From Agelaius tricolor (lineage: Eukaryota > Chordata > Aves > Passeriformes > Icteridae): a DNA stretch of 64,000 bases. The notes under the pieces were generated by a model. The model was not told the DNA's origin. It worked only from the letters and a program-made list of their open reading frames with translations, and searched no databases. Each line of letters opens with the position of its first letter. Position 1 is the first letter of the stretch. The position numbers and the translations under genes are program-made. The stretch covers positions 18,192,244 to 18,256,243 of the forward strand of contig JALJCS010000004.1 in the NCBI GenBank assembly GCA_023055355.1, written 5' to 3'. Shown piece after piece: positions 36,990 through 48,872 of this stretch.

Positions 36990-39900
36990 TAAAAAAGATA
37001 AATAATTAAGAATTGTGAACATTGAGTGAAGCTGTGAAGTTCTTAGAACTGGATTTCCAGGACAATTAAGTGGCATAAGACAATTAATGCCCCAGAATTG
37101 GCTACAGTCTGGGGAAACCTTACCCTTACATAAAAAAGCTCTAAATAAGAAGTGGAATGAAGTGTGCTGTAAAATTGTGCAAAACATCAGCATACAGCTC
37201 TCGTGTGTACAACACCTCCACATCTTGCCTGTGCATGAGAACACCAAGTGTGGAAAACCCAGGGTCTGTCATGCCCAGGTTTTTCCTGCAAGATGCATCA
37301 CCGGAGGCTGCCTGCAGCTGGGTGCTCAAGCAGAGGTGATTACATGGGTGTGAGTCCTGTACCCAGATAATGTTCTAGCTGTAGCTAATTCGGAGTTCTT
37401 CGCTGATTTTATGAGGACATGTTTTCCTAGTAGGAAGGGCAAAAACAAGAACCCAAGGATAAACAGAGAGGAAGTTTTAGTCTTACAAAGTACATAAGAA
37501 ATGAAAAACCAGAAATAGAAACGGTAGGCTTTCACAGTTCACGTATTGAATTGGATGATAGTGCTAAAAATCAAAAGGAACCTTTCTTTGGACACATACA
37601 CAATGGCCTGGAAATCAAAAATTAAGGTATTTTTATTGAAAAACAAACAGCAGTAATGAACGAAACCAGGACACAAGCTTTGATAAATATCAGTCACACT
37701 ACAGACAGTCAAAGAATTTGCAATTGTCTCAGGGTGCAGTTGGGATTAAATGGTTATTTGTGTTTGGTGCTGTCAGGTTTTATCCAGAAATTATCATCTG
37801 GTTCAGTATTTCTGAATTACAGTGATTTCTCCTTTCCTAAATTAAGTTGGGTAGTTAGTTTGATTCTAGCTATTTAGTACTCTAACTAAGTTTAATTAAG
37901 CAGAATAGTGACTGTGTGTTTATGAACTTCATTTTTCTTGCTGTTATCCTGTTCAAAACTCTCAGTGTGGTTTTGGCATTCTGAAAACAACAGGTGAGCT
38001 CTCCTGTGCTGAATTAGCACTGCATGAAATCTTATTGAGAGTAACAAAGTCTGATCCCTTGTGACTTTTACTGATCTCCTACAAGACTTTAAAATTTCAG
38101 AGTTCTAGAAACGAAACTGATCACAGGTTACTGATATGATGCCAATGATTTAAATGAATAACCAAGACTGAGTAGTGGGAATAAATCCTGGTTTTGCGAG
38201 GATTTGCAAGGATCCTTTGTTCTTCCAATTTTGCAAGTCCCTACCAATGTGACATTCATTGCCCTGTTACAAAACTGGGGTCTTCTGTTAGATGTTGGAG
38301 CCATAACAGTCTAGTCATGATTTTTCTTTTCTACACCCACTCTGGGGGAAAATAATAGATAATCAAAAGACCAAAACAATCAATGGATTTGTATTGTCAA
38401 AGGGGAGCTGCTTAAGTTCATGGGGATCAGAGATTCTTTCTGGTGGTTGAGCGCCAGAGATGGCTCTGAGTGTTGACACATTAGTGACACTGTGTGAGAA
38501 TAAAGATTAGGGAGAAGAAAGTAATTCTGAGCATTTTGATAACTATCACACAGAAATAGCCAGCAGAAAGGAAGCAGCAACTTCAACATGCTTTTTACTT
38601 CATTTTAGTCTAGTTTCAATTAAAGAGAAAAAATATAGCTGAACAAATCCGATATAGATGTTCAGGAGCTCCATTAAGAAAGAGTCATGTGGCGATAGAG
38701 CATAGTTTTGAGAGAGGATAATCCTAATTAACCAATTTGTTTTACAGAAAAGTAAAATCATGTTAGAAAGAGGGACCTTTCTTTCACAGAGCTTGACCTA
38801 TGTTTTTTAAGCTTTTCTCCTTTATTCCATCTGCTTCCCAGGAGCCACAGTTTCCTATAATGGCCCTGTGGTGCTCTCTTTTCTTGTCTGTGAAATACTG
38901 CAGAAAGCAAAGTGTCAGTACTTTGAGGACAATGGAAAAAATGGAGAGATCTGGCATCACTGAAAGATAGAAAGATTTAATGTGCGACCACCTGCAAAGG
39001 GACTAACTACTAACTACAAACAACTGATTGAAAATCAAAATAAAGGAACACACTTTTATGTTGCAGGAAGGATTTCAGTGGCTGCAGTGAAAATTCAGGA
39101 AAATAATTTCTCATGTATATTGTAGAACAGTGGTGCAAAAACTCTCTTTGGAAAAAATAGATTATAAAGTCTTATTTTCTTTAAACTTTTTTCACTTTCT
39201 ATGATGAAAAGGAAAAATAAAAACACTATACCGAGAAACAAAGATGAGGAAGGAAAAATATAAGTGGGAGAAAATCCTACAAGAATTTCTGACCTGTCTC
39301 ACCCACTCATTACTGATTAACGAACCAATAAAAAGATACCCTTGTATTCTCACTTGAAAGCAGGTATTTCACTGACTAGGAATGAAAAAAAAAATAAAGG
39401 GAGATTAAAGGAAAAAACAGCATAGTGAAAACTAGCAAACTATAATTAGCTGGAAGTTTGCAATGTATTTTTTAGTCCTGGTTCCTGTGTTTTAACACAC
39501 TCCCCTGAAAAAGAAGGGTCTTAGCCAGGGTTGCACAGCTTGCACAGCTACATGCTTTTACTTTACTGAAGGGGAGTGAATTCAATATCTTGTATTCAAC
39601 ATGGCTTTTTTGGAAATCTTGAAAATTCACAGGTTCTTTTTCTCCAGTGCATTTGACTATGACATACATCTAGGCTAAATGTGGCACCAGTATGAAGGGA
39701 TCTTCTGCATTCAAAATAATCTAGTCTGCCAGAAAAACTAAAATGCAGGAAGAGCCTAGAGTTTGTATTAGCAGGCTACTTTGATCTTTTGATTATCATT
39801 TTTGTTATTAAAATGCATGAGAAATAACTTTATGCATATCCATATTAATTTTCTTGTTTAACATTAACTTTGAAATGGGAGTGTTTGCTGGTAGTGGGGA

Positions 39901-41245
39901 AATTCTGTAGATAATAAGGAACAGAATAAACTTCCAGTAAAAGAAGTGTGGCAAATTAATTATGAGAGTCAAGGACAGTAGAACAGCAGATTATTAGTAT
40001 CATTTTCGTTAAATCTGTAACAAAACTATAGCTTCTACAAAAGTTTCTTAAATACAGAAAAGAAACAGATATAAAAGGTTGAAGAATTTTTAAGAAAGGA
40101 CTTAAATTGCTAGGCTTTATATATATTACTAGTGTTTCAAGTGATAATTTTCACTCCAGGTATCCTTTCAACTTTATTAAGCATTCTCATGGATAAAAAT
40201 CTTAAAGATTATGTTAATTCTCTTTAACAGAAAACAAAATGTTAAATGATGTTCTAGCTTCAGAAAAAACAGTGTTGACACAGCCTATTTGTCTGTACAT
40301 GTATGCTCATATTATCCTCTAGTTAATGTAAAAACTTTTGAAGAATGTGAGTGATGATGATTAACTCAACATTCAGACAGGGTATTTTCTGGATGCTGTC
40401 CCATTGGCAGAGACCATCCTTCCTGAATACAGAAAATTCTGGTTAAACATGCTGCTGCTCCAACCCCTCTACCATTCTCTTATGTTACTGAAGAAGTATA
40501 TCCATGATTCTGTTCTGACTGCCTTTGTAGCAAAAGTATTTGTCAAATGTATCTATTAGGTTGACTTTGAATTAAAAAAAAAGTAGTGTTTGGAATTATA
40601 CCTGAAAGATCACTCCTCCCTAAGTTAGCAAAAAAGGGCAATTAGGAATGTAGATAATCTACTAGCACTGGTACACAGAGAAGCAGAGCTTTACTGGCAG
40701 ACCTGTAATGATAATTAACCACCCAAAGACAGTTCTTAATTGGCAAAAGTATTTACTTTATATTGCAGTATGTGTATGAAGCATTTTTCTCTCTTTTTGA
40801 AATAGAATTCAAAAGTGCTGTTTTCTGAATCTAATAAAGGATTATATTTGACATTTTTTAAAAAAGGTGCAGCAGGACACAATCAATGTTCCCACAGCCT
40901 AACTGGACAGATGGGCGTGACGGCAGTGCCAATTTATACTCAACTGAAAGACTGCTGTTGGCCAATATTTACTTAATTTGTTGTCACTGCCACTCTCATC
41001 CAAATGAAACTGCACATTACATAAAATACCATACTCAAGCCTGTCATTTTTGCTATGTTAGCTATGTTCATGATTATTTTACGTCATTTAAGGAAGAAAA
41101 AAAAGGCAATGGGATTTATAATAATGTACAAACACTAAATTATTTTTCACACAATGCAGTATAAATGGCAAAGACCTTGGCTAGGAAACCTCACTGTGTC
41201 ACTGTTGAGAGTTTCAAGCCTGTGGTGTCAGATTAATGTCTGCTT

Positions 41246-41308
41246 GGTTTTGCTTGGTTTTTTGTGTTGTTATTGTTGTTGTTTTTTTCTTTTTCTCTTT
41301 TTTTAAGT
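41246..41308. repeat. T/GTT-rich low-complexity tract
   Basis: TGGTTTTGC duplicate words, then GTTGTT units and T runs for about 60 bases. Confidence 0.75.
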
Positions 41309-41948
41309 CTTTATTTCTAGAACATCCCTGGGTGTAGATATAAGATATTTTCTATAATTCAGCATCCGAAGGTCAGTGACTTAAGTTAAACTGTGCATGT
41401 CCTAAAATATCCAGTAAATAAATAGACGGACTGCATTTAAGGAATGGGTGGAAAGCATATTTAAAATAAACTTTTTTCCCTCAAAACAAGCATATATTAG
41501 AAATATCTAAAAATGTAGACAGCTTAAATTGCATGTTTTGCAAAAAGAAAGCACAGGCTGCTTTTACGCTGAGAATCAGAGGCCTAATCCTAAAATACCC
41601 AATATGGGTATTTTAAAAAGCTTTCCTTTGAACCAAGAACAGTTGATATTATAACCTAAGTTAGAAATTATTGTCTTCCTTAAATTACGTTTTCTTCATT
41701 TAAATAACTTACCAGCTAACCTATTGAAAAGCCATGGAAGAGATGTAAAAATTATATTTATTATTAATAAATATATTAAATACTATATAAGAGTACTATG
41801 TAAGCTAAATACTGTGTAAGAGAACTAGCCAAAAAATTCTCTTAACACATGCCTAAGGGAGCTAGCTATTACAAAAACTAAAACAAAGAAGTGTGTCTGT
41901 GTCTTATCTTCCCTCTCAATATAAACTTTTCACTTTTTGGAGGTTTCT

Positions 41949-42510
41949 TGTGGTTTAACCCCAGAAAACATTTAAACCCTATGCAGATACTCTCACACTC
42001 TTCCCCCTCTCCTCTCCTTCCCCCTTATGATGCAGGAGAGAATCAGAAGGCTGAAAATTAGAAAACTGGTGAATTGAGATAAATACAGCCTAACAGATAA
42101 AGCAAAAACCATGCTCAGAGGCAAAGTCAAACAGGGAATTCCTTTTCTGCTTTCCATGGGAAGTTCAGCCATCTCCAAAAGAGCAGGGCCCCATCACATG
42201 CGACTGTTACTTGAGCAGACCAACACCATCATGGTGAACATCCCCAAGTTCTCTTCCACCTTATAAACAGAGCTTGATGCCATATGGTCTGGAACATCCC
42301 TTTGGTCAGCTGGGGTCAGCTGTCTTGGCTGTGACTCCCCCGTATTTCCCACACACTCCCAGCAGACTCCCTGCTGGGGTGGTGTAAGAGGCAGACAAAG
42401 CCTTGATGCTGTGCAAGTAGTGCTCAGCAATAACAAAAACATCTATATATTCAGCACAAAACCAAAATAGAGTCTCACACTAGCCACTGTGAAGAAAGTT
42501 AACCACCACA
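41949..42510 (-). mobile_element. solo LTR (family A)
   Basis: Plus-strand ends are TGTGGTTTAACCCCAG and GTTAACCACCACA. In between, it follows the copy at 9243-9846 (TCAGCCATCTCCAAAAGAGC, CCCCATCACATGCGACTG, GTTACTTGAGCAGACCAACA). It keeps part of the family that 9243 has lost (CATCCCTTTGGTCAGCTGGG). In minus sense a TATA-like TTTATAAG lies at 42260-42267. The last 15-20 bases before the right end carry a small deletion relative to the family. Flanks TTTCT and AAGGG do not match, so either the left end is slightly off or the duplication has decayed. No internal retroviral region remains. Confidence 0.82.
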
Positions 42511-44710
42511 AAGGGTTAGGTTGTTTTTATTATTTTCCAAGTGATGAAACATTTCACAGGATTTTCAGGTATCAGTTTGATGGAATTCTATGTGACAGTA
42601 TAGGTAAAAACTTCTCTCTTCAGCTTTGTTGATTGTAGTTGAGGGAATCTTATTATTTAATAAATTTATTAAAAAGTAATCATTGCGGTACCTTGCTATA
42701 CAAAACCAGAAATATTATATTGCATTCTTCCACCTGGTTTCCAGTTATTGAAATGTCCAGGAAGGAACATGCCAAAATAACAGCTTTTAATACTCAGTAG
42801 GCATACTGAGTATGTTATGTTTCTGTTCTGGAGGTGACAGTAGTACTCAGGCATGCATTATTTCATTGAAAGTTTTGGAGGAAATTCTTGATAAGCCTGC
42901 TTGCTTCTTCAAAGTCAGTCTAGTTCCTAGTGTCTGTGAAAGTTAATAGAAAGTAAGTTATTATTAAAAAATAACTCACTGCAGATACTGTTAAAATATT
43001 TTATAGCAGTACTCACATTTTTAATGAGAAGTGGTCAAATTACATCACATCATGAGTTTCCCATGAGCTGATAGAGATGTAAGTCCAGGAACTTTTCTTT
43101 CTTTTTCCCCCACTTCTGAGACTCTCACTGCCAAATATTTTCTGTTTCAAAATCTTAAAGATGTCTTTAGAGAAAAGACTTTACAGTAGTATACCTGAAG
43201 GATTTCACCACTTCTTTATCAATCATAATGTGTTGCAGTAAAGGGCTTATTATTTTTAAAACACAGATTTTTCTGAATTATAGTGGATTTTGTGTAGTTT
43301 TTTGCCATCAAGCAAAGTTGGTATGTATTTTTCTTCTGCAACTTAGGACTTTTGAAACTGCTGAACAAATTATATGCAAAATAATTTTAACATTTCCCAT
43401 TATGCAAATATAAATAAACATTTTCCAGTATGGGTACTTTCTAGGGAAACAAAAGTACCTTTTTGTAAAAAAACCCCATTATTTAAAAAAAAGCATATAA
43501 AGTATTGTTTTTCTTAAAATGCTTAGTTGAAGGTAATGGATATATAATTAAGTCTTGTTCTTACTATCATAGCAAAAAAAAAAACAACCTTTCTTTTCTT
43601 ATTTAGAGGAAGTTGTTAGTAGAATGAAAAAGCTATCACTCTCAGACCCACATAATCTTTAATAGTAGAGTATTAATATTGAGCAAGCAGTTCTAAGACA
43701 TGTTATAAGACATCTCTTATTGAAGAAGCGTAATAAATCTGAAAGTCACTTGGTAATATAAAGCAACAAGGAAAACGAAAATAGGAGCATAAATTTGTAA
43801 ACTGTAAAACTGAAAGCATTTTGAATTGCCTATTACTGAAAAGTGCTGTATGTGGATAAGTCATCTAAAACATAACTGTGATCATGTAAGAAGGAAAATC
43901 TTCATCATAAATCATGGTCTCTTGTAAAAGTGATATGTAAGAACTGAAGTAAGAATACAGAAGTTATATCATATATGAAATTGAAATGCTGATGTTTTTC
44001 AAGGGAAATATACAAACTTAAAAACACAAGGAAAGCCTATAATCCATGATTCATCTAAAAGCATTCAAAGCTAAGTTTTCAAAGTATATTTATTTTAAAT
44101 TGCAGCCATGTAGCCCTGTAAAACCACTGTAGCATAATCTCTATGTTTGTAATTTTGAAAGTTAAAAAATGCTACGCTTTTAGGGGAAACTGTCTTTTTC
44201 CATTTCTTTGTCCATGTGACTTTATCCTAAAGTCTATCTTTGAAATCTGACTCAGGTGTTTTGTTTATTTTCTTTCACGGCAAGAGCCTGTCCTGTCCAT
44301 GTTTTTCAATTTAGTTTGCCTGGGGGCCTCGTGTTTGTGATTTGAACTATTTGATACCAGGGGAAAAACGCACGTGATCTAAAGCTTTACCACTGAAATC
44401 TTAGGCCACTCTACAGTTAAGAGAAATGAAAAGTCCCTCTTCCTTATTCCATCTAAAATCTCATTGCTTCTTTGTTCTGTAGAAGAAACCAACTGGCAAC
44501 AGGGCTGTGCTCAGTCAAATACAACAGAAAAATCCAGGAACAATCCTTTTCAGTCCACTGTAGGCACTTGGGCTGTATTTTATATTTTCCTACTCCTTTT
44601 CTAAATCCCTTATCCCAAATTATGTTGCCTTATCCAAAATAGCATCAGAATGGATGAATATTTGGTGAGAAACACTTTGACTGCATTCAGATGTGTCAGA
44701 AAAGTGATGG
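42511..44710. other. non-coding single-copy sequence, no gene seen
   Basis: 2.2 kb of AT-rich sequence between an LTR and a CR1, with scattered A runs. No gene is recognised. Confidence 0.5.
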
Positions 44711-45296
44711 AGAATCGTAGAATCATAGAATGATTTGGTTTGGAAGGGACCTTATAGATAATCTCTTTCTAACCTTACTGCCACAGATAGGGGCAGCCAG
44801 GTTGCTCAAAGCCTTGGCCAGCCTGGCCTTGAACACTTCTGGGGATGGGGCATCCACAGCCTCTGGGCAACCTGTTCCTCACCACCCTCACAGTGAAGAC
44901 TTTTTTCCTAGTATCTAATCTAAACCCCCTCTCTTTCAGTTTGAAGTCACTCCCCCTTGTCCTGTCACTACAGTTCCTGAAGAAGGATCCCTCTTTGGCT
45001 TTCTTCAGTAGGCCCCTTCAGATCCTGGAATATTGCTATTATGTCTCCACAAAACCTTCTTTCCTCCAGAGTGAACAGTCTCACCTTCTTCTTCCCATCC
45101 TCACAGGGAAGGTGCTCCTTTCCCATTATCAACTTCGTGGCCTCCTCTGGACTTGCTCCAACAGTTCCATGTCATTTTTATTTTGGGGGCACCAGAACTA
45201 CACACACTGCTCCAGGTGGGGTCTCACAAGAGCAGAGTGGAGAGGAAGAATCACCTTCCTTGACTGGCTGGCTGCACTACATTTGATATAGGGCAG
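44711..45296 (-). mobile_element. CR1 LINE, 3' fragment with octamer tail
   Basis: The plus strand begins AGAATCGTAGAATCATAGAA, the reverse complement of the ATTCTATG octamer tail. It continues through GGTTTGGAAGGGACCTTATA, CTTGAACACTTCTGGGGATG, CAGCCTCTGGGCAACCTGTT, CACTCCCCCTTGTCCTGTCA and CTGGACTTGCTCCAACAGTT, and ends near GGGTCTCACAAGAGCAGAGT. In sense this is the last part of ORF2 and the 3' UTR. It is about 590 bp, 5'-truncated, with stops. The 148-codon plus-strand frame over it is antisense chance. It is among the better preserved CR1 copies here. Confidence 0.92.
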
Positions 45297-45476
45297 AGGC
45301 CAAGACAGTGCCACAGTTGACCAGGAGATGGGGATGGATGCACTCTATGACTCAATGAAATATTTCATTTCTTCTTAAGCTTTTTTTTTTCCATTTTTTC
45401 CCCCCAAAGGGTAGCTAAGCAATCAATGGCTGAACAAATTTAAAATTAGAATCTGTATATTTTTACCCTATATGTT

Positions 45477-46248
45477 TGTTTGAGGCAATTTAAGAGACAG
45501 GAATTCTGGAATGGTTTATCTTTCCAGATGATATTAATCATTCCAAATAGAGATTCCACCAATAAGGGACAGATACAAGTGGATATAAGTGAAAATATAA
45601 GGTTTACTAACAAGCAAAACAGCAACAGGTGAGAAATAACACAAAATAATATCTATAAACACAATTGCCCAATCCCATGAAATGCATGGGAATAAAGAAA
45701 ATGATGGAAACCCCCTTCCCCACAAAAGATGGTGCTCTGCAGCCAAGTGCATGGTTATAAAGACAAAGGGAAGGTGGTGTCTGTCTTCTACCTCCTCTCT
45801 TATCTCTCTGTCAGCTGGAGCTCCAAAGGCAGCTGGAGTTCCTGGAGGGGCTTTGCCTTGCTCATGGCAGGGAATGGCAGACACAGCAAGGTGAAGCAGC
45901 TGGGCTGGGCAGTCGGTGTCTCCTCTCCTTGGTCGGGCACTGCTGGTGAGCTACAGGAGACTCAGACCAGAGCAGGGCCACCCTGTCTCCCCCTGCATGG
46001 CACCACAACTTAGGACAGAACCCTTTGGATTCCCCCAAAGCAGTCCAAGATGCAAGAAAGGAACAGAAGGGAAAAAACCCCAAAGTGGACTCTCTCTCTC
46101 TCTTGAGCAAAGATGACCCCAAGCAAGAGAGAGAGTTGAGTTTTGGTGCTTCCAGCTTTTCAAGGACCCAAGGTCCTGGCTGTGGGGTCTTAGAGAGACA
46201 GTAACAATTTAGATATGGAATACATGAACATTTTGAGTTACCTCAACA
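45477..46248 (-). mobile_element. LTR-like block (family F)
   Basis: A GC-rich block of about 770 bp in AT-rich surroundings. The outer ends are TG...CA, and the first 17 bases of each strand (TGTTTGAGGCAATTTAA and TGTTGAGGTAACTCAA) agree at 13 of 17 aligned columns, like the imperfect inverted ends of LTRs. In minus sense a TATA-like CTTTATAAC lies at about 45753-45761 and an AGTAAA poly(A)-like signal at about 45606. Overlapping short frames on both strands are not conserved with anything I know. Flanks ATGTT and CCCCG do not match, so the boundaries remain a proposal. It could be another kind of dispersed repeat. Confidence 0.45.
46094..46135. repeat. (CT)n/(AG)n inverted repeat, 12-bp arms
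   Basis: CTCTCTCTCTTG (46094-46105) and CAAGAGAGAGAG (46124-46135) are exact reverse complements with an 18-base loop, inside the family F block. Confidence 0.85.
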
Positions 46249-47839
46249 CCCCGGAATAAATGAGTTACTCCTACAAGACCTTCTGCTTAACAGAACACTG
46301 GTGAAATGGATTCCCTGTACTGCCTGGGATATACAACAACATTCAGAAAGTGATTACAACTAGATTTAAAGAACTAATGGAATAAAGAAATCAGTGCTAT
46401 TGAGGTTAATTCTCAGCTGGATATTGTCAAATAAAAATAATATTTTAATTTACAATTTGTCCTCTTTCAAAAACTGCTCTGGTTACATGTGTATCTGTTA
46501 CATTACAATGTTATTCATCAATTACTTGTTTGTCTTTTAATATCTACTTCCTGTGAAAACTCATATCAGCTATATTTTAGTATGAGTTACATACAAATGG
46601 AAAAGGCTGGAGAGCATAAGAGATGCATAAACAGACTCAAATTCTAAACTCTGCTTGAAATGGAAATATTGGTAATTTCACTGCCATTTTTGGATATCAT
46701 CTCAGTTCTAAGTCTTCCTGATATTTGTAACATGGCTGCATTATAGAAAATAATTTCAAGCAAATACAAACAGGTTCAAAGTTTTACAAAGTGGTGACTT
46801 GTTTTTTTCCTTAAAAAACCAAAAAAATACAGACACTTTTTCTGTATTTGTTTTTGGTAATGAGAACACCTATCTCATTGCTCAGCTTGCCTAAACAATT
46901 TTTCTTTAACTCTTTGAACCTTATCTTTCTGATTCAGAGATTTTTAGGATGGAAAAAGAAAAAAAAAAGGCAGCAAAACCCCCAAATCCTGAGTTTTTAC
47001 TTTCTATAAAAGACATTAAAAGAAATCACTTTGAATTGCAACTTTTCATATATTATTTCACTATGGAAATCATAGCATAAATAGACTTGTTTTCTGGAAT
47101 TTGAGAGGGAAGGAGAAAAAAGGTAAGTTTTCAATTTTTTACTGTATTTTGCAAGGGTGGCTAAGATCATATTGGAATGTTCAAAACTGGCAGCTGACAA
47201 CAATTTGTTTTACTAAATAAATTGAAGTATTTGTAAAGGTGTGTTCAGATACATGGAAAATTAAGGTAGTTTAGATGCTACTACAAGTATCCTGAGAGAA
47301 ATTTATAAGAACATTAAAAAGATATATTAATTAAGAATAAAAATATCTCTTTAGTCAAATTTGTAAACACATTAGATTATGCATGTAAAGGTAATATGAT
47401 GTCAATCCTAAGAAACCAGTTCCACTAAATAAGTGTAATCTTCATTGTTGATAAACATTTAATGCCAGTGTTTTCAAGGTTACCTAGGGACCATCTGAAC
47501 AAAATGAAGTCAAGATGATTAGGTGTGCAGCAATGGCAAATTCCTCATGCAGTACCTGTTTTGGTGGCTTGTGAAAATGCTTTCTTTGGTTTCATTTTCA
47601 AGTAAAAAGTATTTAAATTTAAAAAATCCAAAACCATATATGAAGAGGGAGATTTTTCAAGCTTGTTCTTTTTATGGGAAACTACAGTTTCTCTTGCCTG
47701 ACTCTAAGGAGTCACAGAACTGCTTTTACATTGCCACGGAAGCTCAGAAAGAGGGAGTGGGAAGGCCTATAAGCATTTTGACTCCATCCTCTGTGTTACA
47801 GGGGAGGTGGTGGTGGGCTGGATGCGTATGAACAAAATT
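46249..47839. other. non-coding single-copy sequence, no gene seen
   Basis: 1.6 kb of mostly AT-rich sequence between two LTR blocks. The GC-richer end (47700-47830) may belong to the next LTR. Confidence 0.5.
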
Positions 47840-48440
47840 GATCCCATGGGATAAAATTCTTCACAAAATTCTCCAAGGTGTATCCTTCCCACATGCTGTT
47901 TTTCAGGAACTGCTCTATCATGGGTCTTTTTCCACAGGCTGCAATCCTTTCAGGAATGGATGCCCCCAACATTCCCACAGACAGCAGCTCCTGCCAGAAA
48001 AAACCTTCTCCTGCATGGTGTCCCTTCAGAGGGCTGCAGTTCCTGCCAGGAACTCCAGTGTGGGTTTGCTGCAGACTGCAGCTTCTTTCAGGGTGTTTCC
48101 ACCTGCTGCAGGGTAACAGGGTCCTCCTCTTGCCTCGGGGGAATAGCCTGCTTCACCATGGTCTGCAGGGAAACCTCTCCTCCAGTGTCTGGAGCACTTC
48201 TTCTCCCCCTTTTTGACTGAACTTGATGTCTGCAGAACTGTTTACCTTATGTGTTTCTTCTGTTTTACACAGCTTCTATGCATCAGTTTGTACACTTAAA
48301 TACCTTTTCACAGAAGGGCCATTGGAGTTGCTAATGGGCTCAGCTTTGGCCAGTGGTAGGTTTATTTTGGGGTCACCTAGAAAAAGCTGTGTCCAACCCA
48401 AGGGCCACTCCTGGTGGCCATGCCTGTTTCATAGTGGAGC
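47840..48440 (-). mobile_element. LTR fragment with internal minisatellite (family G)
   Basis: In minus sense this follows a very common avian LTR that carries its own tandem repeats. Landmarks on the plus strand are GGGCTCAGCTTTGGCCAGTG (48337-48356), a TATA-like TATTTAAG in minus sense at 48295-48302, TTGACTGAACTTGATGTCTG, CAGAACTG, GTGTCTGGAGCACTTCTTCT, and ATAGCCTGCTTCACCATGGT. From 47900 to 48130 there are about five diverged units of 40-50 bp built on CTGCAG...TTCCTGCCAGGA and CC(A/T)GCATGGG(T/A)CC words. The U5 end is missing. The 85-112-codon frames over it reflect the repeat units. Confidence 0.68.
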
Positions 48441-48631
48441 TTGCATACATATACATGCAAAAAATACAGCCCTAAATTAAAAGTGGGGTCTTTAGGCACA
48501 CAGAGACTTTTTGTGTTTCTTCTGTGTTTCATTCTTAGTTTTCCCCCTTCATGTTATGAGGTTATTTGAAAATACAGTTTCAGATTTATTTTTAAAATAA
48601 AAGCAGTCCAATCCTGCTTTTAGCAGAGGAT

Positions 48632-48872
48632 TATTGAAGTTAGAAGGCATCCCTTGAGGTCACCTCTCAAACCATCTGCTCAGCAGAACAGCTATTACAG
48701 TTTGACAAGGAATGTGTAGAATCAGGCTTTGAATATCTGCAAGAATGAAGATATCAAAGTCTCTCTGAACAGATGTGCCATGTTTGACCTACCTCACAGT
48801 AAAAGTGTTTTTTTTCTTTTCAGATGGAATTTCAAGGTGTTTTAATTTGTGCCTGTTACCTCTCGTCCTTAT
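48632..48872 (-). mobile_element. CR1 LINE, old 3' fragment
   Basis: Diverged but recognisable on the plus strand: CTTGAGGTCACCTCTCAAAC, CATCTGCTCAGCAGAACAG, GGCTTTGAATATCTGCAAGA, CTACCTCACAGTAAAAGTG, TTTTCAGATGGAATTTCAAG and TTGTGCCTGTTACCTCTCGT. These are the antisense of the CR1 3' UTR and the end of ORF2. There are many indels and no octamer tail, so it is one of the older copies. Confidence 0.72.

Larger units (their letters stand above)
31138..41948. other. 10.8-kb non-coding stretch with no recognised transposon
   Basis: The longest repeat-poor part of the window. It contains only short simple repeats and small duplications (listed separately) and short frames without domains. 37080-37350 is GC-richer, with overlapping short frames on both strands, but neither splice sites nor a protein family could be seen. 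No RNA gene was recognised. Confidence 0.5.

Noticed and set aside
40340..40420. C/D-box snoRNA candidate (TGATGATGA)
   Set aside because: No matching D box with terminal stem was found at a suitable distance.
44845..45291. 148-codon plus-strand open frame, the longest in the window
   Set aside because: It is antisense to a CR1 3' fragment. The sense strand carries the real, decayed reverse-transcriptase tail.
45682..46163. Overlapping frames of 66-94 codons on both strands
   Set aside because: Multiple frames open at once are a sign of GC-rich repeat sequence, and none shows a domain.
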